A DNA stretch of 64,000 bases from Icerya purchasi (lineage: Eukaryota; Arthropoda; Insecta; Hemiptera; Monophlebidae): positions 553,620,826-553,684,825 of the forward strand of contig CM077115.1 of the NCBI GenBank assembly GCA_039619475.1, given 5' to 3'. Every line of letters begins with the position of its first letter. Position 1 is the first letter of the stretch. The position numbers were made by a program, and so were the translations under genes. This document shows positions 35,858 to 46,792 of this stretch, piece after piece. The notes beneath the pieces are model-generated. The model was given only the letters and a program-made list of their open reading frames with translations, was not told where the DNA came from and searched no databases.

Positions 35858-38112
35858 TGTTATTCAATGGAACTGTCGTAGCTTTCGAGCGAATAAGGAA
35901 GCTTTAGAAGGCTTACTAAATTTACATAATATATAAGTATAGCGTTGTTGTCCGAAACATGGCTTCCGAATTCAGCAGCTTTTTCAATTAGGGGCTTTCA
36001 TGTAATTAGATGAGATCGCTAGGATGGCTATGGCGGTGCAGCTATCCTCATTAGGTTCGGCATTCCATTTTCTTTTCATAATTTAAATATCCCGCGTGGC
36101 TCTAGTCCCTCTTCCTCTCCCAATTTTGTTCATATTTCTATCCCACACACATTTGCCAATATTTCTCATCCTCTTCATCTTGTATCTGTCTACGTTCCTC
36201 CTTTGGGTAACTTGAAGGATCTTTCTCTTCCCTCCCTTCTTGACTCTCTTCCGCATCCATTCATCATAGGCGGGGATTGGAACGCATGTTCTCCCGCCTG
36301 GGGTAGTTCATCGATGAAATGGTTCTTTCCTACAACCTCGTGATTCTTAATGACGGCTCTCCTGCATATTTCAAAAACCAAACTTCCTACAGTTCTGTAG
36401 ATCCTAATTTAAGCCTGAAATGTGCATGGAGTACCCTGGATGGAACCTTTGGTAGTGACCATATTCCTATTATTGTGTCCATTCATGGGATTCCTTCCTT
36501 TCATGTAAACAAAGAATTCCGTTCTCCTAGTTGGAATTTTTCAAAGGTTAATTGGTCCGATTTTCGTTCGTTCCTGGATTCCGCTTCCTACAGATTCGAT
36601 CCTAACTTACATGTTACTCCTCAGTATGAAAATTTTGTTCAATTAATATCATCGGCATTAGATTTGTCTTCCCCTTCACAAAAATCTCCTCGGGGCATCA
36701 GGCAGTCCTACGCCTCGTCCTTATGGTGGAATGCGGAGTGTTCAATTGCACATCAAGCCAGTGTATTCACATTTCGTACCTTCCGAGAGGCTCCTTCTTT
36801 GGAAAACTTCCTAGCTTACAAAAAAGTCAATTCCAAATTTCGATTTACTTTCAAGAAGGTTAAAAAAGCGTCCTGGGCTGCTTTCTGTTCCTCCTTTTCC
36901 AGATCTCTACTCCTCTTTCACAAATTTAGAGGTCGGCTAAAGCTTTTCAAAATCCTCAGTCCTTAAATCCTTTTACTTCCTGCGTTTTGGAAAACAAGCG
37001 AGCTGCTTTCTTTGATTGTGTCGCTTCGTCCTATGTTCCTAACGTTGATGAACTTGACCTTTCTCCTTCCATTACATGCCATTCTGAGCACTTTCTAACT
37101 TCTCCGTTCACTTTTAATGAAATGTTATCAGCGTTCCCAAAAAATCTTAATTCTTCTCCAGGGATAGATGGATTATTTTATATTGCTCTCAAGAATCTTC
37201 CTGAATATTATCTTGAAATACTATTGAATGCATTCAATTCGAATTTTCATCTTGTTTCCGCTACTCCGTCATGGAAATTTTTTACCATCGTTTCCATCCC
37301 CAAGGATAGAAATTCCTCGTCCTCCCGTTGCATTTCTGTCGCAAGTTGTCTCAGGAAACTTCTCGAGTTCAGTGGCTGGAAAACAATAACATCTTGCCTA
37401 ACAACCTGTATGGTTTTCTTTCTGGTCAGGTACTGATCGTGTTGCCTTCTTCTTATCCCACTTCTATAAATTGTTTACCCAAAAAAATTATACCCTAGCT
37501 ACCTTTGTCGATATTTATAGTGCCTTTGACAGCGTCCACCTTCCAACTCTTAAGAGCAGAATGTTATCTATCAATTTACCTTCCCACTTCACATCCTTAA
37601 TTATGAGTCTCTTCCTAAGTAGAACTGTTACTCTAAAATCTCCTAACTTTTCAGTGTCATGAAAGGTTTTTCGAGGCCTCCCACAAGGTTTCTGTCCCAG
37701 TCCTACGCTCTTCAATGTTTACTCTCTTGGTGTCGCCTCTCTTAATCTACCTTCTACTTCTTTATTTTTTGCAGATGGCATTTTTCTTTTCTCAACTGCT
37801 CCTAGCATTCTGAACGCTTGAAATAATATGCAAGAATCCTTGTACATTCTGCAGAGTTCTCTTTCTCAAATTCATCTGTCTATCTCTCCTCCAAAATCTT
37901 CATGCATTGTTTTCACATTTCGTTCCTACAATCCTGCGTTAATCAACATAAATATCGACCATACACCTATACCTGTTGTTTCCTCCTTCCGCTACCTAGG
38001 AATCTTTATAAATAGTCATTTATCCTTTACTGAGCATATTAATTACCGCCATTCGTCTACTCTAGAACGTCTGAATATCTTAAAGTCTTTATCTTCTTCT
38101 CACGTAAAATAG
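35850..38112 (+). pseudogene. ORF2 (endonuclease-RT) of an I-like retrotransposon, copy 1
   Basis: An apurinic-type endonuclease is visible: NVIQWNCRSFRANKEAL near 35,856, LLSETWLPNS near 35,945, FIIGGDWNAC near 36,265 and GSDHIPI at 36,451-36,470 after a frameshift. The RT part follows with SPGIDG (about 37,156), ATFVDIYSAFDSV (37,500), PQGFCPSPTLFNVY (37,685) and FFADG, a change from FADD at the catalytic site. It ends with SFRYLGIFINSHLSF and stops abruptly at about 38,108, where a minus-strand RNase H piece begins. The element therefore lost its own 3' end through rearrangement. Confidence 0.88.
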
Positions 38113-38600
38113 CAATGGATTCGGCTAAAAAGATAGAAGAAAAGAGAGAAAGTTGAAAAGACTCAGAATCGTTGATATCAGAAAAAATAAAAACAGCTCC
38201 GACACCTGAAGAAGGTTTTGAGCCATCCGTAAAAACCATGCTGTGAGCTGGAAAAATTGAATGTAGAGTTTGATTAAATTCGTTGTGTATTACAGGAAAC
38301 GGAAGAGATTTAATGTTCGCGGGAAGAGAAAATAGCTTGGGAGAAAACGACAGTTCTAAGAAGTTGTAAGTGAAGTACGGGTATTTGTTATAGGAGAGGA
38401 TAAAGTGAGAAAATAGGACAAGTCGGGAGGATATTTGGCTGTAATAAACGCGTTTTCTAAATACACGTTTATATTCCTATAAAGAAAAAGTAGTCCAACA
38501 ATAGCCTCGAAATTGTCTGATGATATGTTGTGTCTCCTAATCATTTACAAACAGAATTAGATATCGGATTTTAAAATCTGCGAGTGCTTGCTGTTTTAAA
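38108..38600 (-). pseudogene. RT C-terminus and RNase H start of a second, oppositely oriented copy
   Basis: On the minus strand the sequence from about 38,340 down reads LFSLPANIKSLPFPVIHNEF, then SMVFTDGSKPSSGVGAVFIF, where F-T-D-G-S is the first catalytic block of RNase H. It ends at the junction with plus-strand RT sequence near 38,110. Tail-to-tail juxtaposition of two family members, or an inversion inside one, would give this pattern. Confidence 0.75.
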
Positions 38601-39955
38601 TAGATACAAAAAATTAATCTTTACAGTACATACTCGCTGCTTAAAGTTAGAGTATTATTGAATGTTTTAGTCGTACTTTGAAAAATAGGCGAATTTGATA
38701 TCAGTCGAAATATGCCCGAGCTGACGGCCAGTCTTGCCCGAGCTGACCTGAAAATATAATACACAAGTGTGATGTCGTACAATACACTTTTGTACCTGCT
38801 AATGTGACTAAAAGCATTGAAAGTCACCTTGCTGAGAATATGGCGAGGAGGGTACTGTAAAAATTTAAAACCCCGCGATGCAGCGCATCATAGTAAAGCT
38901 GAAACGTTGTTAGAAAATTAGGGTATACGTCAGATTGAACTGGAGAACTATTTACGATATATATATGCAGCGAATACTTTTCCCGTGACATATAATTCTA
39001 TCTGTCGGCATAGTAGCCCTTTCGGCCATGTTCCACAATTATGAGAAATTATTTCGGGGGGAAAATATGAAATTGTATGTGTGCGTGCGTGCGTGTGCTT
39101 TCATAGCCGATTGAATGGTTATGCAAGAACTGTTTAAGGAAATATAACCAGTTTTATTACGCAGCTGTTGGAAAAGAAAAAATTCTGACAGATATTTTAA
39201 AATAATAAGTGTACTTTGGCGGAGCCGTATTTTAAAATTAACGTGTACACTTACCTCTGGGTGAAGAAATTCTTTTGGGAAAATACAAAAATGTCTATAA
39301 TGAAATTAAAGATAGCGCCTGCATAGACTTGGTATAGTACTGTTAGAAGAGTTGTAATTTTTTTTGTCTCCGATCAACGTCGATTTTTCGATTCTAGTTA
39401 CAGTGTAATTTTGTACATGATTAAGTTTGCCGCTGAATTATCCAGCACTTCCCCTGGTCCTATAACGATTTGTTGCACCTTGTCCGGGTTGCATTTTATT
39501 ACAGTTTTACGTACGTTTTTCGATTAGGTTGCGGTGATTTCTTTTACGGCTTAATAGTCTGGCTGGTTTGGATAGTGTATTTTATAAATAATAGCTTTCA
39601 ATCTGCGTCTATAGTCTTAATTTGCGTACACTTTTTTCTTTCCGCTTAGGTGCGTTTTATATTGTTAGTGGGCTGCTGGTCAACTAAATGGCCTATCGGC
39701 CCTCTGCCACCGACATTCGCCGCGTTCGGATTTGATATATACGTATTCATTATCGCTCTTGTCGCGACTTTGTTTCGTTTAGCGGCCCAATGGATGACGG
39801 CCGTCTTGTTATTTTGCGAGCACGCACGTGTTTGATTTTACCGAAATGTATACACGCGGCAGGTTTTATTAGCCAGTTTCTCCCCCTTATACGGAGCATA
39901 GAAATAACATGCGCATAGCATTTTTACTGTATTTATTTCCTTTTCTTACAATACG

Positions 39956-39992
<37 letters not shown>

Positions 39993-40202
39993 TACTACTA
40001 TTATTATTTACATCAATCGTTTGGAAAAAACGTATTCCATATCCATGTATAATTTAGGTCGCAATAAACGAATGTGTGATGGCAAGGCATTTCCAGCAAA
40101 TTTTTATCGTCTTCTACGGTTCTGGTAGCATATTAGCCGTGAAAAATTATGTATCCGAAAGAATCTGATGTCGTTCTTAGATTTCCGCCAGCGAAGTATG
40201 TA
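38601..40202. other. AT-rich stretch without recognised gene
   Basis: No recognised domain. A TG-CGTG-rich patch lies at about 39079-39098 and an (ATT)n/(ACT)n run at 39958-40011. Confidence 0.4.
39958..40011. repeat. (ATT)n trinucleotide microsatellite
   Basis: About 54 bp of ATT/TTA repeats, interrupted by three ACT units. Confidence 0.9.
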
Positions 40203-40590
40203 TTACGTTTTGGATAATTTGGAATATGCCATTTTTTTACGTTCACCTCGACATTCTCGAAGCTGTGATCGTGTGTTGTGATACAATCGAGCTTCGCAAG
40301 CCTGTACAGGTTCACAGTTAGGTTGTTGTTCACTTAAAATTTCATAATATCGTCCGAACTTAAGTTTGATGCCTTCCACATTTTGAAAATCAAAAACATT
40401 TTGCAATACCTTAAGGTATCGTGTTGTATAACTTGGATGGCAAAACTTGATTAGGATCGCATTTTTAAAACTTTGATCCTTAGGGTCACCTTCGTGCACC
40501 AACGCCACCGCATTCCGCATTCGTATAACTAGCGGGGTAGTATATATTGTCTAGTTCCTCCGAATTTATTTGTATTTTCGGCATCCTAGC
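40203..40590 (-). CDS. Unrecognised reading frame, third of a minus-strand cluster
   Basis: A 105-codon frame (40520-40203) reads KNAILIKFCHPSYTTRYLKV, then GIKLKFGRYYEILSEQQ. A short overlapping frame upstream (MPKIQINSEELDNIYYPASY at about 40,583) looks like its original start, separated by one frameshift near 40,515. I do not recognise the protein. The mixed composition and lack of low-complexity runs suggest former coding sequence. It follows the two frames at 40.6-41.36 kb on the same strand and may have belonged to the same unit. Confidence 0.35.
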
Positions 40591-40592
40591 AT

Positions 40593-40967
40593 CTATCTCT
40601 TTGTAGAAATTTTCTGTTGTGCCGGTCGCTTGGCGGAGGTTTTGTTCTGACGGATCGGATTTGCTTTGGTGCTCATTATTATTATTATCCTCTGCAAGTC
40701 TGTAAAACTTCTGTTCTTCTTCGTCCGTATCTGATAAACGAAATAATCTTTTTTTCGTATTTCTGTATAATCAGTTACGGTTGGTGTTACTGTTACCTCC
40801 GGTTCCGATATTGACGTAGGGGAGCGAGTGTCCGCCTCTAATGTACATTGAACGTTCATTTTTAACGCGTACCGCTTCAAACTACATTTCTGCATGTGAT
40901 TACCACAACTTTGATGAGGAGTGGACTTTCCAGGGGTTTTATGCCTTTTTATTCTTTGGATTCTCAT
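40593..40967 (-). CDS. Unrecognised 124-codon frame, second of the cluster
   Basis: The frame starts MRIQRIKRHKTPGKS and is basic, with a central CTLEADTRSPTSISEPEVT region and a lysine/arginine-rich C-terminus. Its ATG overlaps the TGA of the preceding frame (ATGA). This overlap is typical of compact viral or transposon units and unusual for host genes, but one frameshift in a single original gene would give the same picture. No domain is recognised. Confidence 0.35.
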   Translation of the reverse strand: MRIQRIKRHKTPGKSTPHQSCGNHMQKCSLKRYALKMNVQCTLEADTRSPTSISEPEVTVTPTVTDYTEIRKKDYFVYQIRTKKNRSFTDLQRIIIIMSTKANPIRQNKTSAKRPAQQKISTKR

Positions 40968-41356
40968 CCGCTGTAGTATCTAATCCGCCATGTTAAAGTT
41001 TTTCCTTGATCGATGTATGACGTACAAAAACATCGGCAATAACTGAAACTACTGCAAACATCGCACGCTATTCCATCCACTTCATCGTCACTTTCTAATT
41101 TGAAAAAAACATTTTTTACTACAGTAAAATAGTTTCTTTTTCCTCGACTGCTTACAAAGACAGCCCCCCATTTCGAAACGTAATATTCACGATAACATCG
41201 TTGACATCCCATTTCACGTGAGCAATTATTTATATTCTTCATGTATGGTTCACATATATTATAATTGAACATCTGAGACATGCAAGACCCTCCACTTGTA
41301 GGCGGGATATATAAACCATTGTTTAGAACAGAAATATCGGTTCGTCTTGCCTTCAT
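40964..41356 (-). CDS. Unrecognised 130-codon cysteine-rich frame, first of the cluster
   Basis: The frame starts MKARRTDISVLNNG and contains two CxxC pairs (GCQRCYREYY and ACDVCSSFSYCRC) that could bind zinc, plus a segment WGAVFVSSRGKRNYFTVVKN. No family is recognised. It ends in TGA, overlapping the start of the next frame. The cluster lies about 870 bp left of the 8.5-kb inverted-repeat element, but outside its target duplication. Confidence 0.35.
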   Translation of the reverse strand: MKARRTDISVLNNGLYIPPTSGGSCMSQMFNYNICEPYMKNINNCSREMGCQRCYREYYVSKWGAVFVSSRGKRNYFTVVKNVFFKLESDDEVDGIACDVCSSFSYCRCFCTSYIDQGKTLTWRIRYYSG

Positions 41357-41512
41357 TTTCTGACAACTTTTCCATACTTAATGAACAAATACACCCGCGC
41401 ACGTACTGGATTTAAGTGTACTCAAATTTTAATAATTTTCTAATTTTCTAAATGAAATGTAGAAAAGAAAAAAACAGTTGACCAAACACATTTTTAATAA
41501 TAGATAATCACA

Positions 41513-41660
41513 TATATATATATATATATATATATAACTCGGCCATTTTGGCCTCGCAAGGGGCTGTGCCCCTTGACCCCTCTTGCTTTCATTTCTGTCT
41601 CTTTTTCTTCTATACTTTGTATAAAATGATCAAAATTTACAACGTAATTCTTACTGGCAT
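41513..41660. repeat. TA-tract plus double-hairpin repeat, copy B
   Basis: The order is the same as copy A at 16,820. After the TA tract comes CTCGGCCATTTTGGCC, a perfect GGCC hairpin, then AAGGGGCTGTGCCCCTT, a second hairpin, then TTGCTTTCATTTCTGTCTCT and ATGATCAAAATTTACAAC. The hairpins are more perfect here than in copy A. Downstream to about 41,880, GGGACATTTTT-like motifs repeat. Confidence 0.65.
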
Positions 41661-42221
41661 CAACACACACAAAAAAAAACATAACCACAAAAATCCTACC
41701 CTAACATTTAACTTCCGTTATATAAAATTAAGACACTTTTTCGTTACATTTTTCGTTACATATTTCATTACATAAAATTGTGACATTTTTTAAATAACAA
41801 TAACAAAAATCCTACAAAATATAACAAACGTTACATAAAATTGGGACATTTTTCTGGGACATTTTTTTGGGACATTGATTTAAAAAATGAAATAAAAATG
41901 ATCATTGATATAGTTATTAGTGCTATTGTTATAACAATTTTTATTGAATAAATAAAATACCGACCATTGATTATTATTATTATTATTTAACATAGTTAAT
42001 CGTGATTTTATAATATTCACGTATATATATGAAACATAAATATTATATTATCATCATCATTGTTTCCTGTTTTAATTAATAAATAAAATACTGAATATCA
42101 ATATATTCGTTGTATATTATATTATTATTATATGTAGTTAAATTTTCCTTTTTTTGACTGGAGAATATAGAGCGGTCTGCAGAAAAGATAAACACTTAAA
42201 TAACGCATTATCCGCATTACA
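41661..42221. other. AT-rich stretch without recognised gene
   Basis: Contains repeated GTTACATTTTTCGTTACAT and GGGACATTTTT motifs (41,740-41,876), short (ATT)n runs, and then about 220 bp of AT-rich DNA up to the target duplication of the 8.5-kb element. Confidence 0.45.
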
Positions 42222-42227
42222 AACATC

Positions 42228-43016
42228 AGTAGTATATAAATGGCGGACCTGGCGCAGTTTCCCCGGGGTTTACTCCTAGTGTCCAGGTTTTCCTCCGATA
42301 TTCCAGGACAGTTCCCCCGATATGACGTCCAGGTGCTCAAATTTCACCCAAATTCCCGTCCAGGGACTGAAAATTCACCCAAATTTTCGTCCAGGTGCTC
42401 AAATTTCACCCAAATCCCTGTCCAGGTGCTCAAATTTCACCCAAATTCCCGTCCAGGTACTCGAAATTCACCCCAATTTGTGTCCATGCGATCAAATTTA
42501 ACCTAAATTCCTGTCCAGGTGCTCAAAATCCACCCCAATTTGCGTCCATGTGCTCAAATTTCACCCAAATCCCTGTCCAGGTGCTCAAAATTCACTCAAA
42601 TCCCCGTCCATGTGCTCAAATTTCACCCAAATTCCCGTCCAGCTACTCAAAATTCACCCAATTTATGTCCAAGAGTCCAAAATTCACCCCAATTTATGTC
42701 CAGGGGCTCGAAATTCACCCAAGTTCCCCCTGATTCCTCCGAGTTTCCTCCAGACGGTTCCCGCACATTTCAGGTAAACCGAACGTCCAAACAGTGTCCA
42801 GAGGTCAATAAACTACCCAAAGTGTTATTCGGGGGCGCAAGTAACCCCAATTAGTGTCCAGGTACTGAAAGTTCACTGAACTTTCCCTGAATTTCTTTGA
42901 AATTCCCCCGTACGCGTCCTGCTCGTTTCCAATAAACCGAACAGATTATTAATTAACATAAGTAAATTAATTAACGTCCGAAAGTAAACCAAGTCTCCAC
43001 TAGCGCCGCCCACCCG
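42228..43016 (+). repeat. Left terminal inverted repeat (789 bp)
   Basis: From the outside in: AT-rich tip, a GC-rich GGCGGACCTGGCGCAG block, a 31-bp repeat array (42327-42729), then GGCGCAAGTAACCCC, ACTTTCCCTGAATTTC and CCACTAGCGCCGCCCACCCG at the inner edge. The right copy matches almost base for base outside the array, including the unusual variants in the last array units. Confidence 0.9.
42327..42729 (+). repeat. Array of 13 units of 31 bp, left arm
   Basis: Consensus unit: GTCCAGGTGCTCAAATTTCA followed by CCCAAATTCCC. Unit 4 is identical to unit 1; others carry changes such as GTCCATG, GTCCAAG or CCCCAATTT. It is open in all three plus frames in part because 31 is not a multiple of three, which yields repetitive frames rich in HPN and RPG that should not be taken as protein. 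Confidence 0.9.
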
Positions 43017-43360
43017 GATCAACGGGGTTCTTAGTCAGGGTTTGATATAATTCTGAAACTGCAAGTTTGGAGTGTTGATTTAAAGAATATATTCTTTTTC
43101 ATATACACTATGCTTCTTAAATTTCATTAAAATTTCTGAGCAATTTCGTTGTTTATTTCTATTTGTAATGATTTGTTTCATGTTGAGTGTGTTAAGGGTA
43201 TAGTATTTTATTTTGTGTGTAAAGACTGTCGAAATAATTAAAATTATTTCGCATTACGAACTTTGTACCTTTGAAAATGTGCTGAAATACATCATAAGAG
43301 CCGTTCAAAACATTAAAAAATAGTATGAAACGTCACAAATTGTTGAAAAAGAGTGTAATG

Positions 43361-44590
43361 ATTGCATGGATCTTGATGTTGAAGAGTCCAGTCCGTTTCT
43401 CAGTGTGAATGTTTAATGTATAACATGAACGATATACAACAAGTAATTTTGACCAAAACTGATTATAATTGTATTGCAATGTGTGCAAATAATGGAGTTA
43501 ATTCCCAAACAATACTCTCCCATGCTTGATGGGGATGCACTCCACCTCTTACCCATATTTATTATTCCTAACCAAATACCTTCATCTCACTAGCACAAAA
43601 AAACTATTATACTATAACTGATGCATTAGAAAAGTTCTGTAAACTTCCCCCAACCATTTACAAAGCTGTTCAAACATAGCTTCAGAATGAATTGAATACT
43701 ACATCAAGAAGTATACATGTCAGTCCAAAAAGTACTCCTCATGCAGAAATTACTCCATGTAAGAGTAAAATAGCCACATTTATAAAAAAACATCAAATTT
43801 TGTGTGAAAAATACCGTTTAACCTTCAGAATATTTACCATTTAGGTGCAAAACAGCGTTTTTACTGTAAAATACCCCATTTCCATCTAAAATCGCATCAA
43901 TTTTATTATAGTCGCCCTCTTAGGGGAAACCCCTCATTTCTTTTTTTTTACTATAGACGCAACATTCTAGTTAATTTGATGACATACATGTGATGTAACA
44001 ACACTTTGTATACACATTCATGTTCTAATGAACGTTTCACTATCTATCCTCAAACATTACTATCTGTAACAGAGTTGATGGGTTTGTTGGAATACATACA
44101 TGCTCAGTGCATATTACAATTATAAAAATCGAAGTGATCGCATGGATCCATAAGTTGATGAGCCCATTGCATCTCTCAGTGTGAACATTTAATGAAAAAC
44201 ATGAACGGCGTGCGAGTACAGCTACTAATTTTCGCTCGAGCATATTATAACTGCCATGCAATGCGCGCAATACCCATGTTAATTACGAAGCACCACTCCC
44301 CCTGCTTGATGGGACGCACTCCTTCTCTTACCCATGTTTATTATTCCCAACCAAACACCATCATCTCACTAGCACACAAGAACCATTATACTATAAGCAA
44401 TGCAACAGAAAGTTCTGTAAACCTCCAACAAACGACCACAAACCTGTTGAAACATAGATTAATAATGAATTGAATGTCATATCGCGAAGTATACACTTCG
44501 AGCTGAAAAGTACTCCTCACGCAGAAAATTACTCCATTTATGACTAAAGTACCCACATTTAGGAAAAAAACCCTTACAAAGATTGTGAAA
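43361..44590. repeat. Direct duplication, period about 777 bp
   Basis: 43,361-43,840 and 44,138-44,590 are diverged copies. Both contain CATGGATC, TCTCAGTGTGAA, CTTGATGGG, CTCTTACCCAT, TCATCTCACTAGCACA and AGTACTCCTCA in the same order. No protein is recognisable in either copy. The unmatched DNA between them (43,841-44,137) fits a unit of about 780 bp. Confidence 0.8.
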
Positions 44591-45884
44591 ATTGAGGAAA
44601 AATCGTGTGAAAGGTGGTAAAAACATTTGAAAATGGTGAGAAATAGCAGAAATTGACTAAAACAGTGTAAAAGTACTAAAATGTAAGAAAATGAGGAGAA
44701 GTGGTTGAAAATTGGCTATAATTATTTAAATTGATGAAAAAGCGGTGTTTAAAGCATAAAAATATGATAATGATGGATACAATTCCTGCATGACAGTGCA
44801 TGCGACTGAGGCTTATGTGCTGGAAGTGATTGGGAAGCAGTTGCATGAGTCCCTTGCTCTCACTGGCTTAAAAGGAGCATGCTTATAGACCTGCACATTG
44901 TAACCGTCGCTCTGACATTTTGCATGCTATTCAAGAGACTACTATTCCCAACTTGTAGAAAAAATATACATCTTCTTAAAATTTGGTGATGAAAACCGTA
45001 TATCTAGTTGAGATTTCAGTCACGGCTATTTCTCCACTGGCCGCATCCCATTTTAACTCTGCCTCTAAAGTATATTGGATGCCTGATGGAATTTACTAAT
45101 GTTAATTTCAGTTATTACGATGACAAATATGTTTTTACAATTTTTATAATAATTATGATGATGCGTCGATGACGAGGACTACAACAATGTAATAATCACG
45201 TGCATGTCGCACCCCCACACACTTGCATAGACTCCCACATTCACTCGCAAAAGCATACAAACATATACAATCACCCGTCCTCGCTCACCTATACATATAA
45301 ACAGACACCTACACACCGCATCATATCATAGGTTAGCAAGTTATATTAGCATTGATTTGTTGTAGATATAGTAGAACATATTCCTGAAGCATATGCATAC
45401 GAAGAATAATGTAGTTAAGAATTGTAAGAAATAAAAAAACCTTACAAAGACAGTGAGAAACTGAAGAAAGTTGTGTGAAAGGAGCTAAAACAAAGGAAAA
45501 ATGGTGAGAAACATCAAAAATTGTCTAAATCAGTGTAAAAGTAGTATAATGCATGAAAATGTAGAGAAATAGTGAAAAATTGTTTATAATTACTTAAAGA
45601 TGATGGAAACAGTGTAAGTGTTAAACACGAGAATATTATGAGGAGGAAAACATTTCCTATATGTCTGTGCATCGATGATTGTCGAGAACATAGTAATTGA
45701 TAAATGGTTGCATGAGGCCTTTGCTCATACCCGCCTAATAGGAACGATTACGGGGGGAGGGAGTGCTTAAAGATATCCTTACTGTACTGAGTAGCTGTGT
45801 AAACATGCTGGGTCAGATGTCTGGTCAAAATCTAGGACCCGTTTGAACTGATGAACGCTCTTCAGCATAATAATCACGTGGAAG

Positions 45885-46048
45885 ATCTCGAGCGGAGCCT
45901 CTAGCAGTGGAATGAACGAAGACACCTCCCGATTTGATGCATCAGACAACCCGTTCAAAGATGTGATCGATTCAACCGTTACACCTCCGTATGCAAGTGG
46001 AGAGCTCCTTGGAATACCTAAAACATTCTACTGCGGTGATGGTCGTTA
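45885..46048 (+). CDS. Truncated copy of the 46.4-kb reading frame
   Basis: One frame reads GASSSGMNEDTSRFDASDNP, then DVIDSTVTPPYASG and GIPKTFYCGDGR with TAA. Around 34 of the last 50 residues match the intact copy at 46,405, and both end at the same GDGR-stop. The 5' part is damaged by a small deletion and frame changes, so this copy is probably broken. Confidence 0.4.
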
Positions 46049-46404
46049 AGCGTGAGATGTGCCTTGGCGGAGACTGAGGGGCTAAAAGAGAGTCTAGAGA
46101 AGGTTATCGCGGTTGAATATCTGCTTAGTAAAGAGTTGGAAGAAAAAAAAAGTAAGAAAAATCATGAAAAAATGAGGGAAATTGCGTGAAAGGTACTAAA
46201 AGCACTGGAAAAATGGTGTAACAGTGTTAAACGCGAGAATATTTTATAGAGGAAAATAATTCCTACATATCTGTGCAGTGGTGATTGACGAGAACATGGT
46301 AATTGATAAATGGTTGCAGGAGGCCCTTACTCATACCAGCCTAATAGGAACGATTTCAGGGGAGAGGGGGTGCTTAAAGATGTCCATAGATCAGTTACAT
46401 AAGC

Positions 46405-46656
46405 GTGTTGGGCAGATGTCTAGTCAATATCTATGACACGTTTGAACTGATGGACGCTCTTATCGCACATCAGTATAATAGTCACATTGAAGATGTTGGG
46501 AGGAGCTCTAGCAGCGGAATAACCGAAGACAACTCCCGATTTGATGCATCATACCACCCTCTCAAAGATTTGATTGATTCAACTGGTACATCTCCATATG
46601 CAAGTGAGGACCCCCATGGAATACCTAAAACATTCTTCTGCGGCGATGGTCGCTAA
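46405..46656 (+). CDS. Unrecognised 83-codon frame repeated in the tandem units
   Basis: The frame starts MLGRCLVNIYDTFELMDALI, continues with a serine-rich RSSSSGITEDNSRFDAS segment and DLIDSTGTSPYAS, and ends GIPKTFFCGDGR. No family is recognised. The copy at 45.9 kb preserves its second half and stop codon at about two thirds identity. A diverged start (RLVNVSDVIVLYDALTTRQY) recurs at 47,111. Preservation across units hints at a former or present protein, but the DNA is also similar, so this is not proof. It may be one exon or the first part of a longer protein continued in the next frame. Confidence 0.4.
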   Translation: MLGRCLVNIYDTFELMDALIAHQYNSHIEDVGRSSSSGITEDNSRFDASYHPLKDLIDSTGTSPYASEDPHGIPKTFFCGDGR

Positions 46657-46663
46657 GTGTGTG

Positions 46664-46792
46664 AGGTGCCTAGTAGAGACTGAGGGGTTGAAAGAAAGCC
46701 TAGAGAAGGTTATCGCGGTTGAATATATGCATAGTAAAGAGTTGGAAGAAAAAAGTAAGAAAGATCGCGAAAAATTGAGGAAAATTGTGTGA
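46664..46792 (+). CDS. Unrecognised frame following the 83-codon frame
   Basis: In the +1 frame, directly after the GDGR stop, VRCLVETEGLKESLEKVIAV continues to a lysine/glutamate-rich end (EYMHSKELEEKSKKDREKL) with coiled-coil character, stopping at about 46,792. The unit at 46,050-46,190 keeps the same sequence (LAETEGLKESLEKVIAVEY). The same short TAAG between the two frames occurs in both copies. A GTGAG just after it might be a splice donor or only part of the codons. Function unknown. Confidence 0.35.
   Translation, partial: RCLVETEGLKESLEKVIAVEYMHSKELEEKSKKDREKLRKIV

Noticed and set aside
42240..42854. Overlapping plus-strand frames rich in HPN and RPG, and their minus-strand twins at 50,123-50,868
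   Set aside because: They are translations of the 31-bp DNA repeat in the inverted repeats. All three frames look alike because the unit length is not a multiple of three. There is no evidence for a protein.
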